The notes below the pieces were generated by a model. That model was given only the letters and a program-made list of their open reading frames with translations, had not been told where the DNA came from and did no database searches. Positions 47,229 through 56,344 of a DNA stretch of 64,000 nt are shown piece after piece. Source of the DNA: UBA1926 sp002337215 (GTDB taxonomy: Bacteria; Planctomycetota; Phycisphaerae; Phycisphaerales; UBA1924); NCBI GenBank assembly GCA_963973795.1, contig CAXBAF010000009.1:52993-116992 (forward strand), written 5' to 3'. A program made the position numbers and the translations under genes. Every line of letters starts with the position of its first letter. Within the stretch, counting starts at the first letter, position 1.

Positions 47229-48062
47229 ATGAGTTTCAAGGCGATGACAGCGCGGCGAACGATCGGTCGGACGGGGATCGAGGTCAGCCCGCTCGGCTTC
47301 GGGACGCTGAAATTTGGCCGGAACACTGGCGTGAAATATCCGACGCCGTTCGATCTGCCGGACGACGCGACGATCAACGGGCTGCTCGACGGGTGCCGGG
47401 ATGCCGGGATCAACCTGCTGGACACGGCGGCCGGGTACGGCTCGAGCGAGTCTCGGCTCGGGGCGATTCTTGCGTCGCGCGGCGACCGGGACGCGTGGGT
47501 GATCTCGACCAAGGCCGGGGAGGACTACGACTCTGGCGAATCGGTGTTCGACTTTTCCCCGGAGGGCGTCGTCGCGAGCTGCGAGCGGAGCCTGCGTCGT
47601 CTTCGCGTGGATTCGGTGGAGTGCCTGCTTCTCCACTCGGACGGGGTCGCGGAGAACTCGTTCGACCGGAGCGGCGTGTTCGACGCGATGGATGACCTGC
47701 AGCAACGCGGCCTGATCCGTGCGATCGGGGCGTCCATCAAGACCCCGGAGGGCGCGGCGATCGCGATCCCTCGGTGCGACGTGCTGATGATCGAGTACAG
47801 CTTCGCCGCGCCGTCGATGCGGTCTTCGATCGAGGCGGCGGGCGCAGCGGGTGTTGGCGTGTTCCTGAAGAAAGTGCTCGGGAGCGGACGCGTCGGAGAC
47901 GGGTACACAAGGTCCGCCGCGGACGCGTTGCGGTTCGTATACGAGACGCGCGGCGTGACGAGTGTGCTGATCGGGACGCTGAACGCGGGACATCTCCGGG
48001 AGAACGCCCGGGCGGCGGCCGAGGCCCTCGGGGCCGGCAAATCGGGCGGGGGATCAGCGTGA
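47229..48062 (+). CDS. Aldo/keto reductase family oxidoreductase
   Basis: The 277-residue protein shows the AKR pattern in order: TGIEVSPLGFGTLKFG, INLLDTAAGYGSSESRLG (the Asp and Tyr of the active site), VISTKAGE (Lys), ECLLLHSD (His) and a C-terminal TSVLIGTLNAGHLRENA. It reduces carbonyls with NADPH; the substrate is unknown. GGAG (about 47219-47222) precedes ATG 47229. The frame extends upstream to 47037 within the FAD gene. Its stop overlaps the GTG start of the next gene. Confidence 0.9.
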   Translation: MSFKAMTARRTIGRTGIEVSPLGFGTLKFGRNTGVKYPTPFDLPDDATINGLLDGCRDAGINLLDTAAGYGSSESRLGAILASRGDRDAWVISTKAGEDYDSGESVFDFSPEGVVASCERSLRRLRVDSVECLLLHSDGVAENSFDRSGVFDAMDDLQQRGLIRAIGASIKTPEGAAIAIPRCDVLMIEYSFAAPSMRSSIEAAGAAGVGVFLKKVLGSGRVGDGYTRSAADALRFVYETRGVTSVLIGTLNAGHLRENARAAAEALGAGKSGGGSA

Positions 48063-48754
48063 CCACACGGATCGTGCTGCTTCCGGGGCTGGGTGCCGAC
48101 GCGAGGCTGTTCGGGCCGCAGCTCGATGCGTTCGAATCGGCGACAGTGCCCGGTTGGATCGAGCCCGAAGCGGGCGAGGGGGTGGGGGAGTACGCGCTGC
48201 GGTACGCGGAGTCGGCGGTGGAACCGGAACCCGGAGAAGACTGGATCGCGGTGGGGTTTTCGTTCGGCGGGATGGTCGCGCTCGAGATGGCGAACCGGTT
48301 GCCCGCGGATCGGCGACCGAGGGCCGTGGGGCTGATCAGCGGGGCGCGATCGCGACGATCGATCTCTCGGCTGTTCCGGCTGCAAGTCGCTCTCGGTACG
48401 GCGTTGCCGGGGTTTCTCGCCAAGCCGATGATCGCGGGGCCGATCGCGGGTCTGTTCTCAAGAAAGTGTGCGCTTGACAAGGCGCAACGCCGCGAAGTCC
48501 AGGCGATGGCATCGGACGTGGATTGGCGGTTCTTGCGTTGGGCGGCCCGGGGGTGCTGTCGGTGGAGCTTTGATGGACGGTGTTGCGTCCCGGTGCACTG
48601 GATGCACGGGTCCCGGGATGACATTCTTCCGTATGTGGAGCATCCCGGGTTCGCCGACTCGATCGAGCTTCTCGATGACGGGTCGCACCTGCTGACCTTG
48701 ACGCGGGTTACACGCGTGAACAGCTGGATCTCCGGGATCGCGTCCGGTCGCTAA
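48059..48754 (+). CDS. Alpha/beta hydrolase
   Basis: The 231-residue protein has the fold core: RIVLLPGLGADARLFGPQL, the nucleophile elbow VGFSFGGMVALEMANRL (Ser near 66), an acid stretch HGSRDDILPYVEHPGF and a terminal His in DDGSHLLTL. The family includes esterases and lipases; the substrate is unknown. The start is GTG 48059, overlapping the aldo-keto reductase stop. It is the last gene of the coupled run that begins at 45278; the UXS gene follows 12 bases on. Confidence 0.82.
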   Translation: MTTRIVLLPGLGADARLFGPQLDAFESATVPGWIEPEAGEGVGEYALRYAESAVEPEPGEDWIAVGFSFGGMVALEMANRLPADRRPRAVGLISGARSRRSISRLFRLQVALGTALPGFLAKPMIAGPIAGLFSRKCALDKAQRREVQAMASDVDWRFLRWAARGCCRWSFDGRCCVPVHWMHGSRDDILPYVEHPGFADSIELLDDGSHLLTLTRVTRVNSWISGIASGR

Positions 48755-48766
48755 GATGGCCGCGCG

Positions 48767-49738
48767 ATGAGCATCAAACGAGTACTGGTCACGGGCGGAG
48801 CGGGGTTTCTTGGCAGCCATCTGTGCGACCGTCTGGTCGAGCGGGGCGAAGATGTCATCTGCCTGGATAACTTCTTCACGAGCCAGAAGAGCAACGTGGC
48901 GCACCTGCTGGACCGCTCCAATTTCGAGCTGATCCGCCACGACGTCACGCACGCGCTCTGGCTCGAGGTGGACGAGATCTACAACCTCGCGTGCCCTGCG
49001 GCCCCCGGGCATTACCAGTACAACCCCATCAAAACGATGAAGACCAGCGTGATCGGCGCGATCAACGTGCTCGGGATGGCGAAGCGGTGCCGGGCGAAGG
49101 TATTCCAGGCGAGCACGAGCGAGGTCTACGGCGATCCCGAGGTGCATCCACAGCCGGAGAGTTATCGCGGGAGCGTGAACCCGATCGGGCCTCGCGCGTG
49201 CTACGACGAGGGGAAACGGGCCGCCGAGACGCTGTTCTTCGATTACCACCGACAGAACGGCGTGAACATCCGCGTCGGGCGGATCTTCAACACCTACGGC
49301 CCGCGCATGCATCCGTTCGATGGTCGCGTTGTCAGCAACTTCACTCGCCAGGCGCTCTCCGGGTCGCCTATTACAGTGTTCGGGGACGGGTCGCAGTCGC
49401 GGTCGTTCTGCTACGTGGACGATCTGATCGACGCGTTCCTGGCGCACATGGACGCCCCAGACGAATGCGTGGGCCCGATCAACATGGGCAACCCAGACGA
49501 ATTCACGATGAAGGAACTTGCGGAGCTGGTGATCGAACTGACCGGGAGCTCCTCAGAGATTATCTACAAGCCGTTGCCGGCCGACGATCCGAAGCAGCGG
49601 CAGCCGGACCTGACGGTCGCGAAACGCGAGCTGGGATGGTCGCCCAAGGTGAAGCTGCGCGAGGGTCTCCAGAATACGGTGGCCTACTTCGACTCGATCC
49701 GGCTCGAGGATTTTCGGGCACCGACTCCGAACTATTGA
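48767..49738 (+). CDS. UDP-glucuronic acid decarboxylase (UDP-xylose synthase type)
   Basis: The 323-residue extended SDR converts UDP-glucuronate to UDP-xylose. It has the NAD motif [32 protein letters not shown], the catalytic Thr in [11 protein letters not shown], and the YDEGK motif (about 146-150), with [10 protein letters not shown] and [15 protein letters not shown]. The [15 protein letters not shown] ending is typical of the UXS group. It supplies UDP-xylose for surface polysaccharides. It precedes a terminator and stands close behind the hydrolase gene. Confidence 0.92.
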   Translation: MSIKRVLVTGGAGFLGSHLCDRLVERGEDVICLDNFFTSQKSNVAHLLDRSNFELIRHDVTHALWLEVDEIYNLACPAAPGHYQYNPIKTMKTSVIGAINVLGMAKRCRAKVFQASTSEVYGDPEVHPQPESYRGSVNPIGPRACYDEGKRAAETLFFDYHRQNGVNIRVGRIFNTYGPRMHPFDGRVVSNFTRQALSGSPITVFGDGSQSRSFCYVDDLIDAFLAHMDAPDECVGPINMGNPDEFTMKELAELVIELTGSSSEIIYKPLPADDPKQRQPDLTVAKRELGWSPKVKLREGLQNTVAYFDSIRLEDFRAPTPNY

Positions 49739-49769
49739 TCGTTCCGGCGGGTGATCGTTCCAGCGGGGC

Positions 49770-49790
49770 GGCGGCGGTGTCGCCTTTTTT
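49770..49790 (+). terminator. Rho-independent terminator after the UDP-glucuronate decarboxylase gene
   Basis: GGCGGC (49770-49775), a 3-base loop, and GTCGCC (49779-49784) form a hairpin with one G-U pair, followed by six T (49785-49790). It lies 32 bases after the stop at 49738. Confidence 0.75.
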
Positions 49791-49855
49791 ATGCACGCGA
49801 AGGGCTTGGGGTTCGCGTCGGGGCCTTGTCGAAATCGATGCCGGCTCGCTGGTGT

Positions 49856-51154
49856 TTATGGGGGAGGGGCCGCCTGCACCGGGTCGGTGATGAGGCGGGC
49901 GCCGCGCTGGTGGGTCAGGTAGTTCCAGGTCCACTGGACCATGACGAGAAGCCGGTTGCGGAAGCCGATCAGGAAGAACAAGTGGACCCAGGCCCAGAGG
50001 ACCCAGGCGAGGAAGCCGTGGAGGTCGCGGCCGAAGAGCGTGCCCGTGGCGCGGTGGCGTCCGATGGTCGCGATGAGGCCTTTGTCCTTGTAGCGGAAGG
50101 GCGTGTGCGTCACGACGCTGTTCGGATCCGCGAGCCCGCGGGCGATCGTGCGTCCGGCGTGCCGGCCCATCTGCATTGCGGCGGGGGCGACGCCCGGAAC
50201 GGGGTCGCCGTCCGTGGATGCGGCGCTCGAGAGATCACCGATGACGAAGACCTCGGGGTGACCCTCGATCGTGAGATCCGGGCGGACGGGGACGCGGCCG
50301 CGCCGGTCGGTTTCGATGCGGGCTTGACGTGCGATGACGGCGCCGAGCGGTGAGGCCTTGACGCCCGCGGCCCAGATGACGGTGCGGGCCCGGAGTCGCT
50401 CGGTGTTGTCGCCCTCGCCGAGCGTGAGGCCCTGCGCGTCGACATCGGTCACGGTGCGTCCGAGCCAGCAGGCGACGCCCAGGCTCTGGAGTTGGGTGAG
50501 GGCATGTCGTGAGCAGTCGGCGTTCATCGCGGGGAGGACGCGGTCTGCGGCCTCGATGAGGATGATTCGGGCGCTCGCGGTGTCGATGTGGCGGTAGTCG
50601 GATCGGATGACGGTCAGGGCGATCTCGGCGAGGGCGCCGGCCATCTCGACGCCGGTGGGGCCCGCGCCGATGATGGCGAACGTGAGGGCGGCGCGGCGGG
50701 CCTCGTCGTCGGCGGCGTTCTCGGCGAACTCGAAGGCGGTCAGGACGCGGCGGCGGATATCAACGGCATCCTCGACGGTCTTGAGGCCCGGGGCGTGGGC
50801 GGCCCAGTCGTCGCGGCCGAAGTACGAGTGCGTCGCGCCCGTCGCGAGGATGAGATGGTCATAGGCGAACTCGGCCTCCGCGGTCGAGACGGTCCGGACG
50901 GCGAGATCGATGCTGCTGACCTCGCCGAGCACGACGCGGCAGTTGGGTTGGCGTCGGAGGATGCGTCGAATCGGGGCGGCGATGTCGGCGGGGCTGAGAC
51001 CGGCGGAGGCGACCTGGTAGAGCAGGGGCTGGAACGTGTGGTGGTTTTTGCGGTCGATGACGACGATCTCGGCGTCGGCGCGGCGCAGGGCCCGGACAGC
51101 GGAGAGCCCGCCGAAGCCCGCGCCGATGACGACGATGGTGGGGCGGGATGGCAA
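49856..51154 (-). CDS. Type II NADH dehydrogenase (NDH-2)
   Basis: The 432-residue membrane-bound flavoprotein passes electrons from NADH to quinone. It has two Rossmann motifs: FAD-binding IVVIGAGFGGLSAVRAL (near the N-terminus) and NADH-binding AIIGAGPTGVEMAGALAE (about 165-182), plus TVIWAAGVKAS and VFVIGDLSSA. The C-terminal WVHLFFLIGFRNRLLVMVQWTW is the amphipathic membrane anchor of NDH-2. No ATG lies near the Rossmann start. TTG 51154 follows a plus-strand CTCCTCC (51163-51169), the Shine-Dalgarno site on the minus strand, and is the best start. The frame runs further up only as antisense of the epimerase gene. Confidence 0.92.
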   Translation of the reverse strand: MPSRPTIVVIGAGFGGLSAVRALRRADAEIVVIDRKNHHTFQPLLYQVASAGLSPADIAAPIRRILRRQPNCRVVLGEVSSIDLAVRTVSTAEAEFAYDHLILATGATHSYFGRDDWAAHAPGLKTVEDAVDIRRRVLTAFEFAENAADDEARRAALTFAIIGAGPTGVEMAGALAEIALTVIRSDYRHIDTASARIILIEAADRVLPAMNADCSRHALTQLQSLGVACWLGRTVTDVDAQGLTLGEGDNTERLRARTVIWAAGVKASPLGAVIARQARIETDRRGRVPVRPDLTIEGHPEVFVIGDLSSAASTDGDPVPGVAPAAMQMGRHAGRTIARGLADPNSVVTHTPFRYKDKGLIATIGRHRATGTLFGRDLHGFLAWVLWAWVHLFFLIGFRNRLLVMVQWTWNYLTHQRGARLITDPVQAAPPP

Positions 51155-51162
51155 CTGCGGGT

Positions 51163-51169
51163 CTCCTCC
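51163..51169 (-). promoter_or_regulatory. Shine-Dalgarno site deciding the TTG start of NDH-2
   Basis: GGAGGAG on the minus strand lies 8 bases before TTG 51154. It is the only good ribosome-binding site near the beginning of the conserved FAD motif. Confidence 0.65.
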
Positions 51170-51253
51170 GTCAAGAGTGCTCGGGGGGTGTGATCTGCGC
51201 GTCCCGGGTCCGGTTTGCAGGACTGTCCTCGCTCTGGACGGTACGCTGTTTCC

Positions 51254-52174
51254 ATGCGAATCGCCCTCACCGGAGTCACGGGGTTCATAGGCTCGACGCT
51301 GGCGAAGCGGCTGGTGGACGCCGGGCACGAGGTGTGCGGGCTGGTCCGTGAGACGTCGGCCTGGCAATCGGTGCAGCCGTACTGCCATCGGCTGACATTC
51401 GGTGAGCAGGCCGACGAGACGGTGTTTCACGACTTCTTCGCCGGGTGCGACTGCGTGATCCACAACAGCGTGGATTGGGAGGTGCTCCGCGGAGGCTTCA
51501 AGCAGCGGGGGGGGTTCCGGCGGCATCTGCTGAATAATCTCGTCGGCTCGATCCGGCTGCTCGAGATGTCCGCGCCGCGGCAGTTCATCTACATGAGCTC
51601 GATCGCAGTGCACCACGACATGCTCGAGCGGTGGGGGGGAAGGCCCGATGAGGACCACCCGCTGCGGCCCGGGACGCCGTACGGGGCGTTCAAAGCATCG
51701 GTCGAGGCGCACCTGTGGTGCGAGTGCTTCGAGCGAGACCGGCTCGTCTCGGCGGTCCGGCCCTGCGCCGTGTACGGGATCGATCCGAAGCTCGACAGAA
51801 CGATCGGCTACTCGATCGTCCGGCAGATCGACGATGAGCGTGAGTACCGCAAGGCGGGAGGCGGCAAGTTCGTCCACGTCGACGATGTCGCGGCGGCGGT
51901 CGTGGCGCTCGTCGGGAACGATACCGGGCGAGGACAGGCGTACAACCTCGTGGACTGCTACGCGCGGTGGGGAGACCTCGCGACGATGGCGGCCGACATC
52001 ATGAGGATCCGCCCCGAGATCAATCTCAGCAGCCCGCCGGAACCCAAGAACGTGTTCGACGTTTCCAAGGCGCGGTCGCTGCCCGGCGTCCGACTGGACC
52101 GGGGGCACGCGGGGCTTCGGACGCATCTGGAAGAACTGATCGGGGCGATGAAGAAGACGCAACTGATCGGTTAA
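51254..52174 (+). CDS. NAD-dependent epimerase/dehydratase (extended SDR)
   Basis: The 306-residue protein has the nucleotide motif LTGVTGFIGSTLAKRLVDAG, a serine in YMSSIAVHHDM and the catalytic pair in GTPYGAFKASVEA (Tyr about 142, Lys about 146), with SAVRPCAVYGI and KFVHVDDVAAAVVAL. It is a sugar-nucleotide epimerase or dehydratase of unknown specificity; its position near UDP-glucuronate decarboxylase hints at sugar metabolism but they are not in one operon. I chose ATG 51254 over ATG 51215. It is divergent from NDH-2, with 99 bases between. Confidence 0.87.
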   Translation: MRIALTGVTGFIGSTLAKRLVDAGHEVCGLVRETSAWQSVQPYCHRLTFGEQADETVFHDFFAGCDCVIHNSVDWEVLRGGFKQRGGFRRHLLNNLVGSIRLLEMSAPRQFIYMSSIAVHHDMLERWGGRPDEDHPLRPGTPYGAFKASVEAHLWCECFERDRLVSAVRPCAVYGIDPKLDRTIGYSIVRQIDDEREYRKAGGGKFVHVDDVAAAVVALVGNDTGRGQAYNLVDCYARWGDLATMAADIMRIRPEINLSSPPEPKNVFDVSKARSLPGVRLDRGHAGLRTHLEELIGAMKKTQLIG

Positions 52175-52196
52175 GCCGCGAGCAATCGACCCACAG

Positions 52197-52985
52197 TCAG
52201 AGCAGTCTCGGAAGAACCTCGCCGGCCTTGCCGCGGAGTGCGATATCGGTGATGCCCGAGTTTGGCGTGTCTTCAGGATTGATCTCGATGGTGGTCGCGC
52301 CGTTTGCCTTGGCGGTGTGGATAAAACCCGCGGCGGGGTAAACCACGGAACTGGTGCCGATCGAGAGGAAGAGATCGCAGGCGTCGAGGGCCGCAGACGC
52401 GGCTTCGATCGCGTCAGGCGGGAGCGTCTCCCCGAACCAGACGACAGCCGGGCGGATGATCTCGCCCGTCTCCAGGGTCGGAGGAAAGGACTCGAACGGA
52501 CCGCGGGGGACCTCGGCGGGGGTTGCCGTCTGCACGCCGCGCCATCGCATGATGGATCCATGGAGCTCGACGACGCCGACGGAGCCCGCGCGTTGGTGGA
52601 GGCCGTCCACGTTCTGGGTGAGCATGGTGAATCGCCGCCCCTCGGACATGGCCCGTTGCTGGAGGCCGGCGAGGGCCCTGTGCCCCGGGTTGGGCTCGGC
52701 GTCGATGCACTTGCATCGTCGCCAGTCGTACCAGCGTGTGACGGTCTCAGGGTCGGCCTCGAAAGCTTCGGGCGTGGCGAGTGCCTGTGGATCGAACTCG
52801 GCCCAGAGCGCCTGCATGGTGTCATCATCGCTCTGGTCGTGATCGCGGCTCGGGGGGGATGTCCTGAACGTCGGGATTCTGCTCTCAGCGGAGACGCCGG
52901 ACCCGGTGAGGACCACGATCGCCCGGGCAGACGCAAGGGCATCGCGGGCGGCGTCGAGTTCGATTCGATCGTCGGGTCTCGTCAT
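52197..52985 (-). CDS. Sir2-family NAD-dependent deacylase lacking the zinc cysteines
   Basis: The 262-residue protein has the sirtuin core: VLTGSGVSAESRIPTFR, LTQNVDGLHQRAG, the catalytic His142 in VELHGSIMRWRG, RPAVVWFGE, and IGTSSVVYPAAGF. Tyr86 and Arg89 in RWYDWRR match the YxxR motif of class III (CobB/SIRT5) enzymes, which prefer succinyl- and malonyl-lysine. Between His142 and FGE there is no cysteine at all, so the structural zinc-ribbon normally present in this stretch is missing. ATG 52985 was chosen over ATG 53066, which lies in the divergent neighbour's leader. Confidence 0.87.
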   Translation of the reverse strand: MTRPDDRIELDAARDALASARAIVVLTGSGVSAESRIPTFRTSPPSRDHDQSDDDTMQALWAEFDPQALATPEAFEADPETVTRWYDWRRCKCIDAEPNPGHRALAGLQQRAMSEGRRFTMLTQNVDGLHQRAGSVGVVELHGSIMRWRGVQTATPAEVPRGPFESFPPTLETGEIIRPAVVWFGETLPPDAIEAASAALDACDLFLSIGTSSVVYPAAGFIHTAKANGATTIEINPEDTPNSGITDIALRGKAGEVLPRLL

Positions 52986-53058
52986 GCCCTGAGCGTACGG
53001 GCACCGCCAGAGTGGGGACCGCTGGGGTAATCCGGTGCGATCGGCCGATAGGCTCTCA

Positions 53059-53670
53059 ATGACCAATCAACCTGCGACCGACAGCGTCACACGGCTGGTG
53101 ATCTCGCACGGCGACCTCCCCGGGCTCGTTGCGGCGATGATCGCGTCCGAGGAAACCGTCCGACGCGAGAGCCGGGGAAGGGGCCGGCCTGTCGTCTGGA
53201 GCGGTTCGTCGCTCGGGCGCACGGCGTCGGAGCGTCAGGCAAAGTCGCTGGGGCTCGGCGTCGCGACGCGGCGTGGAGCGCCGGAAACGGGGGGGCACAC
53301 GGGTGAGGCGGCAACGCGGCTGCTGATCGACGCCACGACGGCAGCACTCAGGTTGGCGTGCCCCATCGTGGTCTGGCCGATCGTGCCCGCGGGTCCCGCG
53401 TCGTCGGAACCCGCGATCGTGGAGTTGATCGCCGACGCGGTGAACCGGGCGACACTGGCGAGCCGTCTGGTGTCGTTGGACGCCCCGGCGGCGGGGATCC
53501 CAGAGGTGCGGATCGAGACGCCGTTCGTGGACCTGACCGACGAGCAGTTGGCGGATCTGGCGTGCGATGTCGGGGTTCGGTTCGAGGACTGCTGGTGGTG
53601 GTCGGACGATTCGAGTGCAGCGAGCACCGAGCGGGCGCGGTGGGCGCCGTTGCTTCCCATCTCGGCCTGA
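53059..53670 (+). CDS. QueC-like protein without the ATP-pyrophosphatase signature
   Basis: The 203-residue protein resembles the 7-cyano-7-deazaguanine synthase (QueC/ExsB) outline. It begins RLVISHGDLPGLVAAMIA where QueC has the SGGxDS loop, and later has VRIETPFVDLTDEQLADLAC and VGVRFEDCWWWSDD, close to the QueC C-terminal IxTPL-LTK--IV-LG--LGVP---TWSC pattern. The ATP loop is absent and the four zinc cysteines are reduced, so it cannot be a normal QueC. It may be a degenerate paralogue with another role. ATG 53059 was chosen; ATG 53035 is upstream. proS follows 62 bases on. Confidence 0.55.
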   Translation: MTNQPATDSVTRLVISHGDLPGLVAAMIASEETVRRESRGRGRPVVWSGSSLGRTASERQAKSLGLGVATRRGAPETGGHTGEAATRLLIDATTAALRLACPIVVWPIVPAGPASSEPAIVELIADAVNRATLASRLVSLDAPAAGIPEVRIETPFVDLTDEQLADLACDVGVRFEDCWWWSDDSSAASTERARWAPLLPISA

Positions 53671-53732
53671 GTTTGATCGGGCGTTGGGCGGGTGGATGTT
53701 CAGCGGGCTGACGCGTCCTAAACTCGCGTCCC

Positions 53733-55610
53733 ATGAGTGAATCCGTCCCAACGTCGACTGCCGGCTCTCTGTTTACCACCGTTCGTCGGGGGGCGGTGCA
53801 CCGCTGGTCGCGGACCCTGATCCCCACGGCGCGCGACGCGCCCGCGGACGCGGAACTGCCCAGCCACATCTTCCTCACGCGGGCCGGGTACATCCGCAAG
53901 GTCGGGTCCGGCGTCTACGACTATCTCCCGCTCGCGAAGCGCGTGCTGTCGAAGATCGAGACGATCGTGCGCGAGGAGATGGACGGTGCGGGCGCGAGCG
54001 AGATGCTCGTGCCCCATATCGTGCCGATCGAGCTCTACAAGGGGACGAAGCGGGACGAAGACTACGGCGACCTGCTGATGCGCTTCACCGACCGCCACGG
54101 CCGGGACGCGGCCCTGGGCCCCACGCACGAGGAGATCGTCACCGAGATGCTCAAGGGCTCGGTGAATTCCTACAAGCAGCTCCCTGTCAACGTCTACCAG
54201 ATCCAGACCAAGTTCCGCGATGAGTTCAGGCCCAGGGCGGGCCTCCTCCGCGGGCGCGAGTTCATCATGAAGGACGCCTACTCGTTCCACCTCGCAGTCG
54301 AGGGTGAAGGGGGGCTCAACGAGACCTACGACGCGATGTACTCGGCCTACGAGAACATCTTCAGGCGCTGCGGGCTCGACTTCAGCATCGTCGAGGCTGA
54401 GGCGGGCCCGATCGGCGGGTCAGCAAGCCATGAGTTCATGGTCAACTGCGCGACGGGCGAGGACACCATCATGGTGTGCCCGGCCAGCGGCTACGCCGCG
54501 AATGTCGAGAAGTGCGAGACGGGCGAGCGCGCGTATTCGTTCGCCTCCGCTCCGGCACGCGATCTTGCGACGCATCACACACCCAAGATGCCCGGTATCG
54601 ACGGCGTGGCTGAGCACCTGGGAACCACGCCCGCCGGGATGCTCAAGACGATCGTGATGCAGCCTGTGGAGCCGGAGGAGTGCGGCCCGAAGTGGGTGCT
54701 CGCCGTCGTCCGAGGTGACCACGATGTCAACGAGGGAAAGGTGCGCGACGCCGTGGGATTCGCGGTCGAGATGGGTGACGAGAAGTCGGCGAGGGAGGCC
54801 GGATTCTCGATCGGATATGTGAGCCCTCGCTCCGCGATCTCGATCCCGGACTGCTTGCTCGTGGTCGATCCCGACGCGACCAGTCCAGAAGGCGAAGGCG
54901 GAACCTGGGCGACGGGATCTGACAAGCCAGACCACCACGACACGGGATTCAACTGGACCCGGGATCTCGGCGCGGAATTGCCCGAGCCGGGGACGGTAAG
55001 TCCGGATAAGACAGTCCTCGGAGATTCTGTAAAGGTAGCCGACATCCGGAACGCCCTCGCCGGCGACCCGAGCCCGAGGTCGCCCGGGGCAACGCTGGAG
55101 GCCAAGCGGGGTATCGAGGTCGGCCACATCTTCAAGCTTGGGACGAAGTACAGCGAGGCGTTTGACTTCAGCGTGCTCGACAAGGACCAGAAAAAGCAGG
55201 CTGTCATAATGGGCTGCTACGGCATCGGCGTCAGCCGGACGATGGCGGCCTGCGTCGAGATGAGCCACGACGACAACGGCATCATCTGGCCCGCTCCCGT
55301 CGCGCCCTACCACGCCCTCATCTGCCTTGTGAAACCCGAGGACGAGGCGAGCCGGACGGCCTGCGACCAGATCGCCGACGATCTGTCGTCACGCGGCGTC
55401 GACGTCCTGATCGACGATCGGAAGGAACGCCCCGGCGTGAAATTCAAGGACGCCGACCTGATCGGGATCCCGATCCGCATCACGATCGGCCCCAAGACGC
55501 TCGAGAAGGGCGGGGCGGAGGTCAAGAGGCGGCGGGAGGAGGGATTTGGGGAGGTCGTCGAGAGCGGTGATGTCTCAGACCGTGTCTTCGCACTCCTCAG
55601 CAGCCGTTGA
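53733..55610 (+). CDS. proS: Prolyl-tRNA synthetase (bacterial type, with editing domain)
   Basis: The 625-residue enzyme charges tRNA-Pro with proline. Class II motifs: YDYLPLAKRVLSKIE region and the proline site ALGPTHEEIVTEMLKG, IQTKFRDEFRPRAGLLRGREFIMKDAYSFH (motif 2) and IVMGCYGIGVSRTMAACVE (motif 3). The YbaK-like editing insertion, which clears Ala-tRNA-Pro, occupies about 230-410, including TPAGMLKTIVM. The anticodon-binding domain is at the C-terminus (CLVKPED, VDVLIDDRKERPGVKFKDADLIG). ATG 53733 is accepted as the start; the first 27 residues are a short extension. Confidence 0.95.
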   Translation: MSESVPTSTAGSLFTTVRRGAVHRWSRTLIPTARDAPADAELPSHIFLTRAGYIRKVGSGVYDYLPLAKRVLSKIETIVREEMDGAGASEMLVPHIVPIELYKGTKRDEDYGDLLMRFTDRHGRDAALGPTHEEIVTEMLKGSVNSYKQLPVNVYQIQTKFRDEFRPRAGLLRGREFIMKDAYSFHLAVEGEGGLNETYDAMYSAYENIFRRCGLDFSIVEAEAGPIGGSASHEFMVNCATGEDTIMVCPASGYAANVEKCETGERAYSFASAPARDLATHHTPKMPGIDGVAEHLGTTPAGMLKTIVMQPVEPEECGPKWVLAVVRGDHDVNEGKVRDAVGFAVEMGDEKSAREAGFSIGYVSPRSAISIPDCLLVVDPDATSPEGEGGTWATGSDKPDHHDTGFNWTRDLGAELPEPGTVSPDKTVLGDSVKVADIRNALAGDPSPRSPGATLEAKRGIEVGHIFKLGTKYSEAFDFSVLDKDQKKQAVIMGCYGIGVSRTMAACVEMSHDDNGIIWPAPVAPYHALICLVKPEDEASRTACDQIADDLSSRGVDVLIDDRKERPGVKFKDADLIGIPIRITIGPKTLEKGGAEVKRRREEGFGEVVESGDVSDRVFALLSSR

Positions 55611-55636
55611 GGCACGCATGAGATCGCGAACCCCCG

Positions 55637-56218
55637 TCAACGATCCACACGGCGGCGCGCGCCACGAAGAAGCAACGCCGGCATGATCAGGACGGCAACA
55701 GTCGGTGCCGGTACGAACGCGATTTCGTGCAGCGCCGCATAGTTCCGCATGGTCGGTGCATGGTTCGATTCGATCCGCAGGTCGACGAATGTTACCTGGG
55801 GGAAGTCGAATTCGAACACCTGCATGTCGAGCGAGTCCGCGGCATTTGCACTCAACGTCCCGGCGAGCTGCCCGGCCGCGTCTTCGAAGCGAAGAAAGAA
55901 AGCATCGATCCCCTCGCCGTCATTGTCGATATTTCCGGCATTGTTCCAGAGTTGAATGCCGGTCAGGTTGAAGACGCCGCCGAGATCGAATGTGACGCTG
56001 TACGGTCCAGCGAACTGGCCGGAGACCGAACCCCCGATGCCGGCGTTCTGATCGACATCGATGACGCCGTCGATGAGAAACGCTGGATCGCCGAATACCA
56101 AATTATCAGTTGTTGCGGAGATGGGACTGATCGATCCGGCGAGCCCTACGGCCGACGATACGGCAAGCGACAGGAAAGAGACCTGTGCCTTGTGGATCGG
56201 TGATGCGGATGGATTCAT
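55637..56218 (-). CDS. Exported discoidin-like protein with PEP-CTERM-like sorting signal
   Basis: The 193-residue product has a signal peptide (VSFLSLAVSSAVGLAGS). The body resembles a galactose-binding or discoidin-like beta sandwich (YSVTFDLGGVFNLTGIQLWNN, VTFVDLRIESNHAP). The C-terminus VPAPTVAVLIMPALLLRGARRRVDR is a PEP-CTERM-like tail: VPAP in place of VPEP, a hydrophobic helix and an arginine cluster, the pattern recognised by exosortase/EpsH. Start ATG 56218 has GGGGG about 8 bases upstream; the frame extends to 56326 without a signal peptide. It converges on proS with 26 bases between. Confidence 0.78.
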   Translation of the reverse strand: MNPSASPIHKAQVSFLSLAVSSAVGLAGSISPISATTDNLVFGDPAFLIDGVIDVDQNAGIGGSVSGQFAGPYSVTFDLGGVFNLTGIQLWNNAGNIDNDGEGIDAFFLRFEDAAGQLAGTLSANAADSLDMQVFEFDFPQVTFVDLRIESNHAPTMRNYAALHEIAFVPAPTVAVLIMPALLLRGARRRVDR

Positions 56219-56344
56219 CGATGGACCCCCTCGTCCGTCGTGCGAGCCCGCGGCGAAGGCAGCCCAACGCCGGACGGGCACTGGATCAACTAATAGTGTT
56301 CCATCGCAAGCGGTCCGGTGCAACAAAAACCGAGCGGCGAACGG

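Noticed and set aside
51155..52942. Open extension of the NDH-2 frame up to 52942
   Set aside because: It is antisense to the epimerase and sirtuin genes, and has Ser/Arg/Pro-rich shadow composition. NDH-2 starts at TTG 51154.
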